This document shows, piece after piece, positions 23,346 to 37,100 of a DNA stretch of 64,000 nt; the stretch's first letter is position 1; each line of letters begins with the position of its first letter. This stretch comes from Oenanthe sinensis (Eukaryota > Streptophyta > Magnoliopsida > Apiales > Apiaceae): assembly GCA_028671895.1 (NCBI GenBank), contig CM053794.1, positions 40,874,501 to 40,938,500 of the forward strand. The letters are read 5' to 3'. Below the pieces are notes generated by a model, which worked only from the letters and a program-made list of their open reading frames with translations, searched no databases and had not been told where the DNA came from. A program made the position numbers and the translations under genes.

Positions 23346-23629
23346 GCGCTAAACCTCTTACACTGCACAATGGAATACTGAGATTCAAATGTATATAATG
23401 AAATGATGTAAATGCAAAATATCATTTTGAGTTTGGATTTATACTTTTTCAGACTTTGCACATATAATTTAAGTAGACAATCGCATGTACTCTATGTTTA
23501 CCCTCATTTTACAACATTGATTCTTCAAGCAGAAGATATTGTTTATGATATAAAGCAATATTATTAGATGAAACATTACAATACATATTAAATTTTTATC
23601 AAGATAACAAGTAACATCATTATATATTA

Positions 23630-24229
23630 GACCATCTCCAATGGATGACACTAAAATAGTGTCACTTTGACACTATTTACAAAATCAACTCCAATGGGAG
23701 TTGCACTATATTCTACACTATAAGGAATCTTTTATTTATGAGATAGAATATTCTTCTTCTTACATACATATAACTATTTTTAATAAATTATTTATTAATA
23801 TATAAACTTACAAAAACACTTCCTAAACATATGATTCTATAATTATGATTTATCAAAAATAATTAAAGCTAAAAATTATAAATTTTCGATAAAAAAAAAG
23901 AATTATGAAGTCGATAAAAATTCAGACTTAAAAAATATAAAAGAAATTGTAATTTAATAAAAGTTAAAATAAAAAAGAATTGAGTTTTAGGACTTAAAAT
24001 GAATAAATTTGTTTTTGTTAACAAATATGAGGGTATAGTTGAAATTTTGAAAGACACTAAATTTGGTGTCAAGATGACACCAAATGTTTGTTTGACACCA
24101 AATTTGGTGTCACTCCGATTATTTAGTGTTATCTTGACACTATTTTAGTGTCCCATGGAGTTTGTTTTACACTAAAATAATGTCAAAGTGACACTATTTT
24201 AGTATTTTAGTGTCCCATTGGAGATGCTC
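23630..24229. mobile_element. Tourist-like MITE (PIF/Harbinger type), 600 bp
   Basis: Begins GACCATCTCCAATGGATGACAC and ends GTCCCATTGGAGATGCTC, which are inverted copies of each other, with further inverted ACACTAAAATAGTGTCA motifs inside. It is flanked on both sides by TTA (23627-23629 and 24230-24232), the target duplication of PIF/Harbinger elements. No ORF of its own. It sits between the uridine kinase start codon and the probable non-coding first exon near 24.9 kb, so probably in the 5' UTR intron. Confidence 0.85.
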
Positions 24230-24892
24230 TTATAAGATGAAACAACATTGTCATGCATCAAACGAATAAGCATTAGACATGAGATACTTGGAACCATTAT
24301 CTTGTTAGTTTAGTTCCGGAGCAAGCGAAATCATTACAAAAGAACTATAAACTATCAGATTCCGTTCTTTCCGCAAAAAGAGTTCAACTCTGCCTTTTTT
24401 TAGTCAAGATGCAAAAACTTAAATTCAAAAAAATTACCTACAATTTTTTGTTTTTTAGTTAGCTCCCTACCTCATGATCATCACATAATCTAAATCAGCT
24501 AAATTTTATAGATTTGCAAATTAGTATCAAGTAATCAATCGTCCATCTTTATATCAAACAAAAACACGTTAGAATTATTTGAATCGAGAAATCTGCATTA
24601 CGAGACTTAAACAATAATAAAGTTCGCCAGAAGGTTAAACAATATTATCATCACATTTAACAGCTAATCAAACAGATACAAGCACATAAACCACAACTAG
24701 ATCCAGCAAAGTTAGTGCCCAATAATCAGTAATTACTAGAGCTATTCAATACAAAACATGTCATAAAAGAATGCGAATGATTAGATATAGGTTAGTATAT
24801 AGATTCATTTACGGATCAACTGAAGCGTGTGTTTAAGTAACATGTTGATATACACAAAAGTGAATGTGCATAGAGATATGGTTGAATATACC

Positions 24893-25010
24893 TAGCGAGT
24901 GGGTTTCAACTCTCAAGTGATGCAGACAGGGTTTGCTGTGTGTTTGTGGAGACTTGGAACAGAGAGGCACTCGACACACGCTTTGTGTGTTTTTTTCTCG
25001 GTCAGAATGC
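24893..25010 (-). other. Possible non-coding first exon of the uridine kinase gene
   Basis: A stretch of higher GC content than its surroundings. The minus strand contains GTCTCCACAAACACACAGC and ends CACTCGCTAG followed by GTATATTC, a usable donor. With the acceptor just upstream of the ATG at 23345 it would give a 5' UTR intron of about 1.5 kb. Inference; not seen in any transcript here. Confidence 0.35.
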
Positions 25011-25640
25011 CGTACAAGAAAGTTTACAGTTATAAACCAAAACACCGTGCATTTAAATTTAGATAATAAAATTTTAATGTTAAAAAAAAGAATACAAAAA
25101 ATTAAAATAAAATAATTAAAATCCATAAAAAAATATAAAAATTATAATTTCAAAAAAGTATATGATTGCAACTAATATTTGAAATAAAATGATAAAATCT
25201 AATCAAAAAGGTTCCCTTTAATTAGATACATTCGAATAAAATATATAAAAATCCATAATTAATATAAAAATTATTTAAATTCAATAATATATATACGCAT
25301 CACTTTACTTTATTAGTCCCATAATTTTAGTTAATTATGTTTAATTAATGATTAACAAATTTAATATTTTTTTCTAAAGTCACTACAAAATTTATTTAAT
25401 ATATTTTGATAAATAGTTTAAAATTTTACAACTATAAAATTAATAAAATATTAGTCATTTTAACTTTCAAAAATTGAATAAGATTAACATTATAAAATTA
25501 AAACATATAGTATTTTTTATTTGTTTTTTATATGTATTATTGGCAAACCATTATTTAGTAAATCACATGATTTTCCGTGCTTTAAGCCAGCCGTATCTAT
25601 TGACTCTCGTCTACGATTTTTCGTTTTACTTTGAATTACA
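25011..25640. other. Intergenic, very AT-rich
   Basis: No gene recognised; short ORFs are AT-driven. It separates the uridine kinase promoter from the Helitron-rich block. Confidence 0.5.
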
Positions 25641-26470
25641 ACTTGCTTATAAGTCAAGGTAAGGGGAGATTAATAAATTATATATTAATTATTTTATATG
25701 AATTAAATATGTAATTTAATTTTTTTATTATATCGACTATGATAATATAATATATAATAAAAATTATTTATAGATAAAATAATAATATTATTTTAATATT
25801 CATGATATTTAATTAATAAGTTATAATTTCAAGTAGAAGTGAACTGAGATATGTTATTAGATTGTTGTGCAATATATGTAAAATATATATGTTTTAAAAT
25901 TAAATTATAATTATATCATAATTGCATAAAAAGTCGTATAAAAAAATTTACGGATGATAAAAAGGTTGTATAAAAATAGAACTTACCGGACGGACGACCA
26001 ACTGACGAATTTTTTTATTTTTTTTTTAAATTTAATTATGAAATTTTTATTAATAAAAAGAGTTACAAATATATTAGAAATATTTTAATTAAAATTTAAA
26101 TAAAAGAGTATATTTTAATGCAGGTAAAATATAATATAATTTTAATATTCAAACATTTTAATTATAATATTGTAATTTTAAATAAATTAATATGTTTGAG
26201 TGGTGAGGAAAATTGAAATATGTTAGTAGATTGTGAGTACAACTATGTATTTTAATTAAAAGATAAGTTTTTTAAATAATATAATATAAAAGTATAGATA
26301 ATATAGATATAATATAGTGATAAATTTTAATTAACGTTGATAAAATAATATTACTATTTTAATATTCATAAAATATAATTTAAATATAATATAATATCAT
26401 TCTATCCGTGATGAGTTATATAAAAATAGAACTAACGGGTTTAGAGTTGTATATAAGGTATTGATTTCGG
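25641..26470 (-). mobile_element. Degenerate Helitron fragments
   Basis: 25655-25790 (GGGAGATTAATAAATTATAT onward) matches 55525-55645 inside Helitron B closely, including ATTATATCG(A/G)CTAT. 26405-26460 (GATGAGTTATATAAAAATAG then GTTTAGAGTTGTATATA) matches the region near 55785-55835. Orientation is as in the minus-strand Helitrons at 54-56 kb. The 3' hairpin is decayed and no clear ends are visible. Confidence 0.5.
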
Positions 26471-26905
26471 TTTTCTAATTTGAACATACAGGTATTGATG
26501 AGAACTGGTTATTCTAGTTTGAGCAAAATTCTTCTAATTTGAGTAGAACTAGTGTTTTGATGAATAATTTATGTTATGCGATTAAAATAGAAAAATAGAT
26601 GAAACTAAAAAAATGCATATTGTTTATTATAAACTTTAATGATATATTTTTACCGACCTAGTCTTCGGCCGGAGGGGTTTATTGCACAAAAACGAAGAAA
26701 AAGGCATTACGACTAGTAAGTATTAGAAACATATTATTGCCCTACTTACATATAAAATTTGGAGTCTAGAATTGACCGAGGATTTTCCTGAATTATCATC
26801 AATTTTTAATCACATTTTATAAATATTAAATTATTTCCTTTTATTTATAAATGTTCTTATATTTTTAACCTAAATACCCTTCAAGCACATGGATCTCTTT
26901 ACATA

Positions 26906-28326
26906 TCTATACTGTATTATTATAACTGAAAAATTAAAAAATTTGGTCGTCGATATGATACCGGATGAACCATGAAAAATATCTTAACCGTTCAATTTTA
27001 CGTGAACCGTAGAAACAATCTTAATCATACAATTTTAAAAAGAATATAATCATACATACAACTTTAACCCAGTAGTCCTCCTTTTATACAAGATAGGATA
27101 ATATTATATTATATTTAAATTATATTCTATATTTATTTACGAATCCTACTTATCCTATAATTTTTATTTAATATATCATTAAAATTTATCCTATAATTTT
27201 TATATATTTAAATACACTAATCTTACATAAAAATATAGATATTTTAAATAAAAAAATATTTATTTATATTTGAAAAATAATTAATAATATGAAAAATGAA
27301 GATTCGCTCGTGTATTCCTAACATTGTACCCGGGAAAAATAAATCAAAGTATTCACAGTACTCCGGTGGAGTTCTTATATTTAATTTCATATATTAAAGT
27401 ATAAATATTATTCTAAGGAGAGTATTTAGTGATCGACGTGCATTTAAAAAAATCTCCAAAAACGAGCACTAAATACTAAAATCTCATTACAAAATTAAAA
27501 TGGATTTTTTTAATGAGAAAAAGTGTTAAAAATAATATAAGATTTTATTAAATATATATCCTTCTAATATCTCAAGTCTTGAAATTTTAGGAGGTATGAT
27601 AATTTTAATAATTTATTTACTATAAACAAAAAAATAGATACACTTTTAGATATAGGTATTTAGGCACTTTTAGCATTCTTCGTTGTAAACTTGTAATTAT
27701 GCAAACAAATTAACGGGCATGAGAGACATGATAATGATGATGTCCTATGTTCAAAATACTTTGACACAGATAAAAAGAAAATATAGTTTAAGTGAATTTT
27801 AAGCTAAATTGATTCCCGAAATTAGTGGCTTCTTTTGCCTTTTCAATCTGTTCTTTATATGTGCTGATGGGCCCAATCATTTTTGGGTTGGGCCACGCTC
27901 TCACAAGATACGTATCACATATTCACAAGTAAACAAATCAGAGCCGACATCGCCATTCTTCGTAAAACTAAATACTAATCTATAACATTATATATTTATA
28001 TCTGGTATATAATTGAAATAAGGGAGATAAGACAGGGATAAGAAAGTAAATTCATAAATATTATTAATTATTTAGTTAATTGATTAAAATCCGATTTCAT
28101 TATGAGTATAAAAATTAATTTAATATTATTTGTAAATAAAATGATTAAACTTCAATTATAAACCAATATCAATAAATTATTTAGTATTATTTTAGAAAAA
28201 AATATATTAGATTCTAATATTAAAATTGAATAAATATAAAATTTTAAAAATTTAAAATTTAACTATAAAATTATTAAAAAATATTATTAAAAAACAAACA
28301 CATGCATTGCATGTGGTATAAACTAG
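26906..28326 (+). mobile_element. Non-autonomous Helitron C
   Basis: 5' end TCTATACTGTATTATTATAA preceded by A; 3' end CTAG followed by T at 28327, as required for Helitron insertion between A and T. A perfect 17-nt hairpin CACATGCATTGCATGTG (28299-28315) lies 7 bases upstream of the terminal CTAG, the usual Helitron 3' structure. The subterminal sequence (TTTGGTCGTCGATATGATAC, then CCGTTCAATTTTACGTGAACC) matches the 5' regions of the Helitrons at 55-56 kb. No Rep/helicase coding. The interior may be composite. Confidence 0.65.
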
Positions 28327-29344
28327 TATTATTAAAACTGTAATGTCAAATGTTTGATCCGTCGTCGGTCTAATTAAAATTTATTATTGTGCTCTATCTA
28401 TATATAGTATTATTCTAGTTAAAATTTTAATTAAAATAGTTTCTAATATATTCGAAACTCTTTTTCTTAATATAAATTTATATTAATAAATTAATATATG
28501 TTAATTAATATAAATATATAACAATATATTAATGAGAATTTAAACACATAATATAAATACGATTCAAAAATAATTTATCCCGTGTATAACATTACATAAA
28601 AAATATTAATAACATAAATAATCAAATTAAATATTTAATTCATTTAAAATATATAATATATTATTTATTAGTCCCCTCTTGTGTTATAGGCTAGTTGTAT
28701 ATTAATCTCGCAATTTATTAATTAATAACAATTTTACATTCAACTAACTTATCCTGACTTTTATATTTTTTATAAATTTTTATGATTAAAATTTGCCTAA
28801 TACTATTTGTTAGTTTCAAATATTGTATCTACTTAGTATAATTATATGATAATTATATATTTTAAATAAAATTTTCTCTAAATATATTTTAATTATAATG
28901 ATAAAATATTTCTAATTATTATAGATTTATAATACTAATTAAGCCTCTAAAATAGATTTTTAAATAAACAGGCACATGCAAACTGATCGATTAATATTTC
29001 TACTTTATATCGTAGTGTAGAATAATATTACTCTAACCATAATAAATTAATAATTTTAATAAATTGATAAAAATTTGCATTCCAAAATTATTAATTCACA
29101 ATTACTAAATTTGAGTGATATACTGATATATTGTAGTTTCAATATTTGTCATTATAAAATAATATATCATAGTTGACATAAAAATTTAATATTTGATGTT
29201 ATTAATTTAAATATCTATATATATTGTAGCTATACATTTGGTACAATAAACCTGCTACCTGTCACACAGATTTGAGTATTTCGATTTTACGTAAAAACAG
29301 GTTTTGGGTTCTTCATTGTAGATTTTTAGTAAACTACCCTTATA
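28327..29344. other. Intergenic, AT-rich
   Basis: No gene. GGCTAGTTGTATATTAATC near 28690 resembles a decayed Helitron 3' end but lacks a clear hairpin. Confidence 0.4.
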
Positions 29345-29640
29345 CCCCCATGGGATGTATGGGTTTGTCATTATTATTAAAATTTTAAATTTTTGAAAAT
29401 TTATATTTATTCAATTTTAATATATTAATATTAAGTTAATTGTTGATATTTGTTGATAATCAAACCTTAATCATTTTATTAACAAATAAATCTAAAAATA
29501 ATATTAAGTTAATTTTTGTACTCGAACCTGAATCAAATAAATAAATAAATAATTAATAATATTTACAAATTTACATCTGTATCCCTGACGAACATAATAT
29601 ATTTTCTCCCTTATTTCAATTATATATAGGATATAATTAA
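29345..29640 (-). mobile_element. Helitron C-related fragment in inverted orientation
   Basis: This region is an inverted, diverged copy of 28005-28285. Its sequence in plus orientation (ATTTATTCAATTTTAATAT, AACCTTAATCATTTTATTA, CTCCCTTATTTCAATTATAT) matches the reverse complement of the 3' part of Helitron C. The terminal hairpin is absent here. Confidence 0.6.
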
Positions 29641-30393
29641 TTTGACCCCAATTTTGAAAAAACACTTTAAGGGCATTTGGTTAAGGATTTCTGAAATGAT
29701 ATATGAGTTTAAAATGACACATATCTAGTGTTTGTTTCAATTTTTTAAAATTCCAACCACAAGCATGGGTTTTTAATAACTAATAGGAGATGTGAATATG
29801 AACAGAAGGGTATGGATATCAACTTTCATATTATTATTTTATTATTGATAATTGATATTAATAATAATAATAATAATAATATATACAATAAGATATTATT
29901 AATAATAAAAAAATATATTTATATTTTTTATATAATAAACTAAATTAATTTAACTAATAATTAAATAATTTCATTTCAAAAATAAACTAAACACATGATA
30001 TTAATAATGAAATTTCATCCTCGTACCAATACTTGATTTTTTTATCGAACACTGCATGCAATTTTAAATTTTAATAAAAAGTTTTCTATCTTAATAAATT
30101 ATTTTTGAGTAAAATATTTTTACTTAAAACAAATAATAAAAAATGTGATGAAACTATGCAGTACCTCTCAATTTTTTTATCTGTTGTCAGAGGGACGGGT
30201 GACAAAAAGAATCCAACAATGCGCAAGAAAGGACGTGGCAAATAGTGATTGGACGACGTGGGAAATTTTGAAGGACAGTCAAAAATTCAAGTGTGAGATC
30301 TAAATCTCTCTCATACGTGTAAATGCAGTTTATGCAGGCAAGCAAGCATATTAAAAACACCACCGTTGTACCGGCAACAACCATTCTGTCAAA
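29641..30393. other. Intergenic, distal promoter side of the kinesin gene
   Basis: AT-rich up to about 30180, including an (AAT)n run near 29860-29880; afterwards GC content rises toward the kinesin promoter. No gene recognised. Confidence 0.4.
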
Positions 30394-30413
30394 CCCCACC
30401 CCACCCCACCCCA
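30394..30413. repeat. (CCCCA)4 repeat, G-quadruplex motif on the minus strand
   Basis: Four perfect CCCCA units. The minus strand therefore has four G4 runs with one-base loops, a classic quadruplex-forming motif (and an i-motif on the plus strand). It is about 700 bp upstream of the kinesin start codon, near where its 5' leader should begin. Confidence 0.85.
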
Positions 30414-30539
30414 CATTCAATTTTCGTATAATAGAAGCGGGCTGACCGTTACATTCACCGTTAAATCTCATTTCAAAAAAGCAACTACTGTACTAGTTCG
30501 TAAATCGATAAAAAAAAACACAAAAGCGGTTAAAACAAA

Positions 30540-31102
30540 GTGTTGAAAAATATAGACTTGGAATCTAGTCGCAAACAAACATGCCGTATCATTAAACCCC
30601 CTCCTACTAGACACTCGTTTTCTTCTCCCTCCTACCAGACGACACTCGTTTTTATTGCTCCTCCATCTCTCTATAATTCACTGCACTTAAATGACAAGCC
30701 TTCAACATTTTTGAATTTCTACACGAGAAGCTTGTCTTTTCACTAATACATTCTCTTCAAGTATCACCGTTAAACGCTGCTGCTGCAGCCGCGACACCGT
30801 CTACCTAGACAGTAAGTCTTGTGATGCGTATTTATCTCTATAATACTCGATCTCGTTAACAATTGTACAAGTTTTCTCTATACTTGTAATGCCTAGTTAT
30901 CTCTAGCCTCATTTATTTCACTATACTTTCAATTAATGGATGAATGTGATCTGAGTTCCATTTAGTATTTTCTAATGTTTCACTACGTGTATGATTTAAT
31001 TATCTGTACATAATGATGTAGGTGATTGATAATTCATGTTTGTTGGTTAATTGTCGGTTTTGATTATTGAAGCTGGGAGGCTAATTCTGATCAGCTGCTG
31101 TG
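30540..31102 (+). promoter_or_regulatory. Likely 5' leader of the kinesin gene with a UTR intron
   Basis: A CT-rich stretch at 30595-30740 looks like a plant 5' UTR. A good donor (ACAGTAAGT, GT at 30812) and acceptors at about 31072 (TTGAAG) or 31096 (GATCAG) would remove an intron ending just upstream of the ATG at 31103. Inferred from splice signals only. Confidence 0.4.
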
Positions 31103-34100
31103 ATGCCACGGCAAGGGAAAATGGATTCATTAGTTTTTCCTCATGAAAACTTGAGAGGTCTCAAGGGGTTGATCAACTGCAACAAAAACAAGGCTAATCC
31201 TAACAATTTTAACACCGGTGGCACGGCTGCGGAAGACATCATCAATGACAGTGAACTAGCTCTCAGAAAAGCTGGAGAAGCAGGTAATCCTTGATGCTTA
31301 CACAAGTGCATCCATCATTAAGTGACGTTTTCAACTTTTTCTTAAAATTCCTTTTTAATTGTCGTATTATATTTCCAAAGTGTAGTTAATGCTTAATTTT
31401 CTTCTAAATGCCCTTCTCTTCCAATTTAGTCAAAAACGTCAAATATAAAGGAATGAAGGGAGTAAAATCTATCACAAAATCCTAATTTATTGAAACAATT
31501 GACAGTCATAGTCTAAACTTATAAACTAAACTGAAATGAGAGTGTCATACAGGTACCTTTGTTGAATTAATTAGATTTAATTCCAAGCTAAAAGGCTGCC
31601 GCTGAACAATGATTATGCAATCAAAAACTTTGCATCAAAGTGAAATGTATTAACAAAAAATCACTCAGTATTCATTTATAAAAAATAGACTGTAAATACA
31701 AGTAAAGGTGAATTAAATTATTTTGCAAAAGAATGATTAAATCAGTAAAGTTTACTATATTCAGTTCAGTGGTTTGAAATGAAGATATTCGAAGAATATT
31801 GGTCAAAAGTATTTGTGTGGTACTGTGGTCACGAATAATTATTACTTTAATAGTAGTTTTGCACAAAGAGAGAAGGTAATATTCCAGTGGTGAGGTAGGT
31901 GATGATTTTGCTTAATTACTTGGATTAGTCGAGTATTATAAATAAAGAAAACTTAAAGCACGCGATGGATCATTCGATTACGTGATGGGGGTCCAATCGG
32001 GGCCTATACACTTAAGTATAAGTATGTTGATTAGTGAACTTTCATTTACAACATAGGCCCAAAGAATCTTTTAACTTTATACTAATGCTTAATGCTTATA
32101 CTCTTATAATTGCGTTCAAGTGGAGAACGGAGACGTTTTGAATGTACGCATTACTAAAAAAATACATTGCTCGTTAGTATATGTTTTAAGAAATTCTCGG
32201 TGAGCCAGAGTTGAACACATGACCGGAGACGACAGAGACAGAGGATAAGTTCTTTTTCCAGGCAAAACTTATTTTATTAAAGCATTTTGCATAACCATAA
32301 GCTGCTCAATAATTGTTGAGATGGATCCTCACTTGTTCATAAGAATTGATGGGACTTTCTTGTACTAACAAATATGAGTACAAAATTAAATTTATTAGTG
32401 AAGTGCAAAAGTTAAACTCCTAACAAGTAACAGTTGCCAGAGATGACAATCTTTCAACAAACATATTAAGATAAAAATCATGGCAATCGAGCACCTGGGC
32501 TTTGTTTATGGAGTAAGATGTGGGCTACTATGATCCACATTTGGTTTCTTCAGTTGATCTAAAAAAAAAAATATTATTAGGCCAATTAATTATGCCAGAC
32601 TTGCCAGTGTAAAAATGTTAAAAACTGTAAGAAAGCGCGGCAAAGGAGTAGGGTTGTTGATATTTAGTGGCGCATGAAATTGCAGCGTCACGGAGATACG
32701 AATCAGTGGAATGGCTAAGGAAAATGGAGCAAGGTGCGTCGGAGGTGCTTCCGAAAGAGCCATCGGAAGAAGAATTCTGCTTAGCTCTTCGCAACGGTCT
32801 CATTCTCTGCAACGTCCTCAACAAAGTCAATCCCGGGGCTATTGTCAAGGTACTCTACTGACTACTACTACATCTACTTTTAATTACATACACATGCATA
32901 TGTACATAGACTCACATTATCCTAACAATGCATGCATATAGGTGGTAGAAAATCCAGTAATCGATGTCGACGCAACAGAGGGTGCAGCACAATCTGCAAT
33001 TCAGTATTTCGAGAATATGAGGAATTTCCTAGTAGCTGTTAGAGACATGAAGCTACTAACATTCGAAGCATCTGATTTAGAGAAGGTTTTTCTCTTTTCC
33101 TATACTTTCTGCTTCATCTATCTTATGTATTTGCTTCGGTTTCTCTCTATATATGAGCACGAATGATTTTTATAGCTTTATTTCTTTTATGCTACACTAC
33201 ATATTTGTCATTTGTCAATGAACTTGAGAGATTTGCGACTTGTTTTTAAATTTTATTGCAGGGAGGCTCGTCGAATAAAGTTGTGGATTGCATTCTTTGT
33301 TTAAAAGGTTATTTTGAGTGGACGCAAGCTGGTGGAATTGGAGTTTGGAGGTACGGTGGAACAGTGAGGATTACATCCTTGCAGAAGGAATCGCCTTCGA
33401 CACTGTTTGGTAGTGAAAGTGCAGATGACTCTTTTGATGAATCTGAATCATCACAATACGAAGATTTATTAGAATTTCTTCATTTATCTGGAGATGTTTC
33501 ACTTGAGGAATCCAAAATAGCCAATGAGTTGAGGGTCCTGTTTGAACGTTTTGCACTAGGACTTTTACAAGCCTATCTCACAAATACGAATGGATTTGAA
33601 GAACCTCCATTAAATTCAATGGTAGGTAAGATCCAGTTTGTTTCATACAAATGCCTATTGCTAAAATGCTGTAATGATAAGTACATTTGAAAATTGAATA
33701 TTGTGATTAATATGAAAATAGGCGTCTAGTTATGCAGGTTGGTTTACAAAAATTTAGGAAATAACATGCTTGAACATGAAAATGAAATACATTCGAAAGA
33801 CCATGCAACATGTTAGTAAATTGCATAAGCAAGTTTTATACTTCTTCATGAATTATCACATAAACAAGTTAGTCAAGTTTGTCCCAGTTTGATCAATCTG
33901 TATTGGTTTTGTTGGTGTATAGAACTGGTAAATTGAAATTTAAATATTATAATGTGATACAGAAATGGCACAATTAAGTAGTCATTCTAGTCAGCTAGTG
34001 TATCTCTTCACCCGCATACCATACCTTCAATATTATTGAAACTGTACCCCAGATTGACTCAATTTGTATCGTACGATTTCTCTGAAACACCATGGATATG

Positions 34101-37100
34101 GCTCCTAAGTTGTCCCCTCTTTCTTTTTTGGTGAGAATTGTAGGTAATAGATACTGTTCTTATGAATGTCACAAAAAAACTCTTGGCAGTCATCAGCTCA
34201 CAAGGCAATCAGGTTGGCAGCTTACAATGTTGTTTTTCAAGTAACTTGTTTCTTTTGTTGTTTTCCTGCATTTATAGAACTTAGTTGCAAATTAAAATTC
34301 CTAACCTACTATCTTCTGGTAATTTCTCCAGCTTGGGCACCATTGTAAGAAAATATTAAAAGGTGATGGCTTACCTCTGTTGAAGTCTGAATTTCTAGAA
34401 GCTATCAAAAACTATCTTCATCAAAGGTCTAGTTTGGTAGCAAGCGATATCTCTAGGTTATGCATTTGTGGTGGGAAATACAATGGCATGTGGCATGGAG
34501 ATACTAACTTTGTTGATAAGGACAAAGTAAATGTTCTTCAACGGAAACAAGAGGTATTAAATAAAAACTGGGTATTTTGGTAATTTTTTCGTGATAATGG
34601 AATGTTCCATAATGTAGTAATACTATCTGACCGTTTCAAGAAAATATCGTAAGTATAAAATGTCGGTTCTGATAAGTGGAAGTATTAGTCTGAATTTTTT
34701 GTTGATGAATAATTTAGCTGTTTATCTTGTTTATCTTTTTTTCACATAAAAGAATAAGATTGAATGTTATCAAACGCATCATAGTGCGTTTAGAATTACC
34801 ATCTACCTGTCGCATCATATCACATAAGAACTTTAAACAAAAATCCACACAGTGGTAACCTGATAGATATGTCAGATTGCTCTACTTTCTTGCAACTTCT
34901 CTGCTTCTCTACTACTATTTTTGGAAAATCTACTTACTACATCACTTTGCTCTGTACTGTAATACTATATACAATAATTATTTCAGGAATTAGAATCTTC
35001 TTTCAAACAGACAAAGCTAGAAGTTCAGAAGGCTCATTTGACCTGGAAACAAGAACTTGAAAGGCTTGGTAATATTCTGGAAGTTCTGTCCTAAATATAT
35101 ACCGTACTGATCAATCAGCTTCATTGAATCTGTTCTGTTTTCTATATACTTTTTATTTTCTAAGTGCCCTTTGTTTTAGCATAATTGACACTCGTGTATT
35201 GTCAGTTAATCATACTAAGAGCCTTGAAGTGGCTGCTTCTTCATACCATAAGGTTTTGGAAGAAAATCGCCTTCTACACAATCAAGTTTTAGACTTGAAA
35301 GGTGAGTGCTTAGTCCCCCTACTACGACATCATAATGAAATATATTTGTTACTGCTTGATTTCATTTATCAAGGAAATTAATGATAAATCTCCTTAATCT
35401 TTACTTCTTATTCAGGAACAATCAGAGTTTATTGTAGAGTGAAGCCTATAGTCTCCAGGCAGGATGATGCAAAATCCACAGTGGAATACATTGGAGAAAA
35501 CGGAGATATCATGATTGTCAATCCACATAAACAAGGAAAAGATTCAAGAAGGGTTTATTCTTTCAACAAGGTCTTTGGATCAAATGCAACACAACGTAGG
35601 TTCCCATTTTCCAATATAGTCTTCTATTGAATTTAAATTACTGCATGGCAGCATGTGACATATAGCATCTCATAATATAACTTTATCACGTTTGACACGA
35701 CCATTAATATGAAAATTGTACACTGATTATTAGTCACTATGTGCAGAACAAATATATGTAGACACTCAACCGCTGATAAGATCTGTTCTTGATGGTTATA
35801 ATGTTTGTATATTTGCTTATGGACAGACTGGCTCAGGCAAGACATACACAATGGTAAAACTTAAACCTTCATTTTTTTTCACTGGTAGCACTGTCTTGAT
35901 GATGCACATATTTTTTTGCTCAAGGCCTTTGTAAAATGTCCCAGTAATTGTTAGGGGACATGCTTGTCATCGTAAGCATTTCAACTTCATAATCATAATA
36001 TAGATATTTCATATTATCATAATCAACATAATCATCTGTGACTCTTGCATTTAGTCACCAATCATTCAGGGATCCCTTTCTCATTCTAGATTTGACCCAA
36101 AAAAGTGAGGCCAAAAAATAAAATAAAATATTATATTGAAGAATATGTATAATTTTTCTTTTTCATCATGTATTTGACTCGGTAAATGTATCGTTTCTAC
36201 ATCTGCAGAGTGGCCCTGACTTGACAACACAGGAAACATGGGGTGTCAATTATCGAGCTTTACGAGACTTGTTTGAAATTTCAAAAGAAAGGGCAGATGC
36301 TATAGAATATGAAGTTGGTGTGCAAATGATTGAAATTTATAATGAACAAGTGAGAGATCTACTGGTCATCAATAGCTCGAATAGAAGATATCCTTTCATA
36401 AAACTTGCTATTTTATATAATTGAGGAGTTTGGCTTGAATATATACAGTTTATCGAGTCTTTACTTTTTAGTTTTACAGAACCAATGATCAGTAGGATCA
36501 TTTTATACTAATAAACCTTAACTATTTATACGCTCGAAATACGAAACAATTCTCAATTGAACGGTCTCAATGTTCCTGACGCGTCTTTGGTCCCAGTTAA
36601 ATGTCCTCAAGATGTTCTTGATTTAATGGAAATCGGCCTTAAGAATCGTGCTGTTGGAGCAACTGCATTAAATGTGAGGAGTAGTCGTTCTCACAGGTAC
36701 ATATATACTTCTTCACAAAAAGTAAAAAGAGTGCATAATTTTTTATTTTTTTTTAATGGAAAAAGAGTGCATAATTTGATTATATGTAAACTAGTTGTTT
36801 GAAGTGAACAATAGCAGAAATTCAAGATATTGTTAGTTATCACTTATGATTCAAGATATTGTTAGTTATCACTTATGACCCCTATTTTCTTCCTACAGTA
36901 TATTAACTATTCATGTTCGAGGAAAGGACCTAGTTTCCGGATCCATATTAAAGGGTTGCCTTCATCTTGTGGATCTAGCTGGAAGCGAACGAGTGGATAA
37001 ATCTGAGGCAGTAGGTGAGAGATTGAAGGAAGCTCAACATATTAACAAATCTCTATCTGCATTAGGAGATGTCATTGCTGCTCTTGCACAAAAAAGTACA

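Noticed and set aside
30187..30471. Minus-strand 94-codon ORF near the kinesin promoter
   Set aside because: Includes the (CCCCA)4 repeat and shows no motif; more likely promoter sequence.
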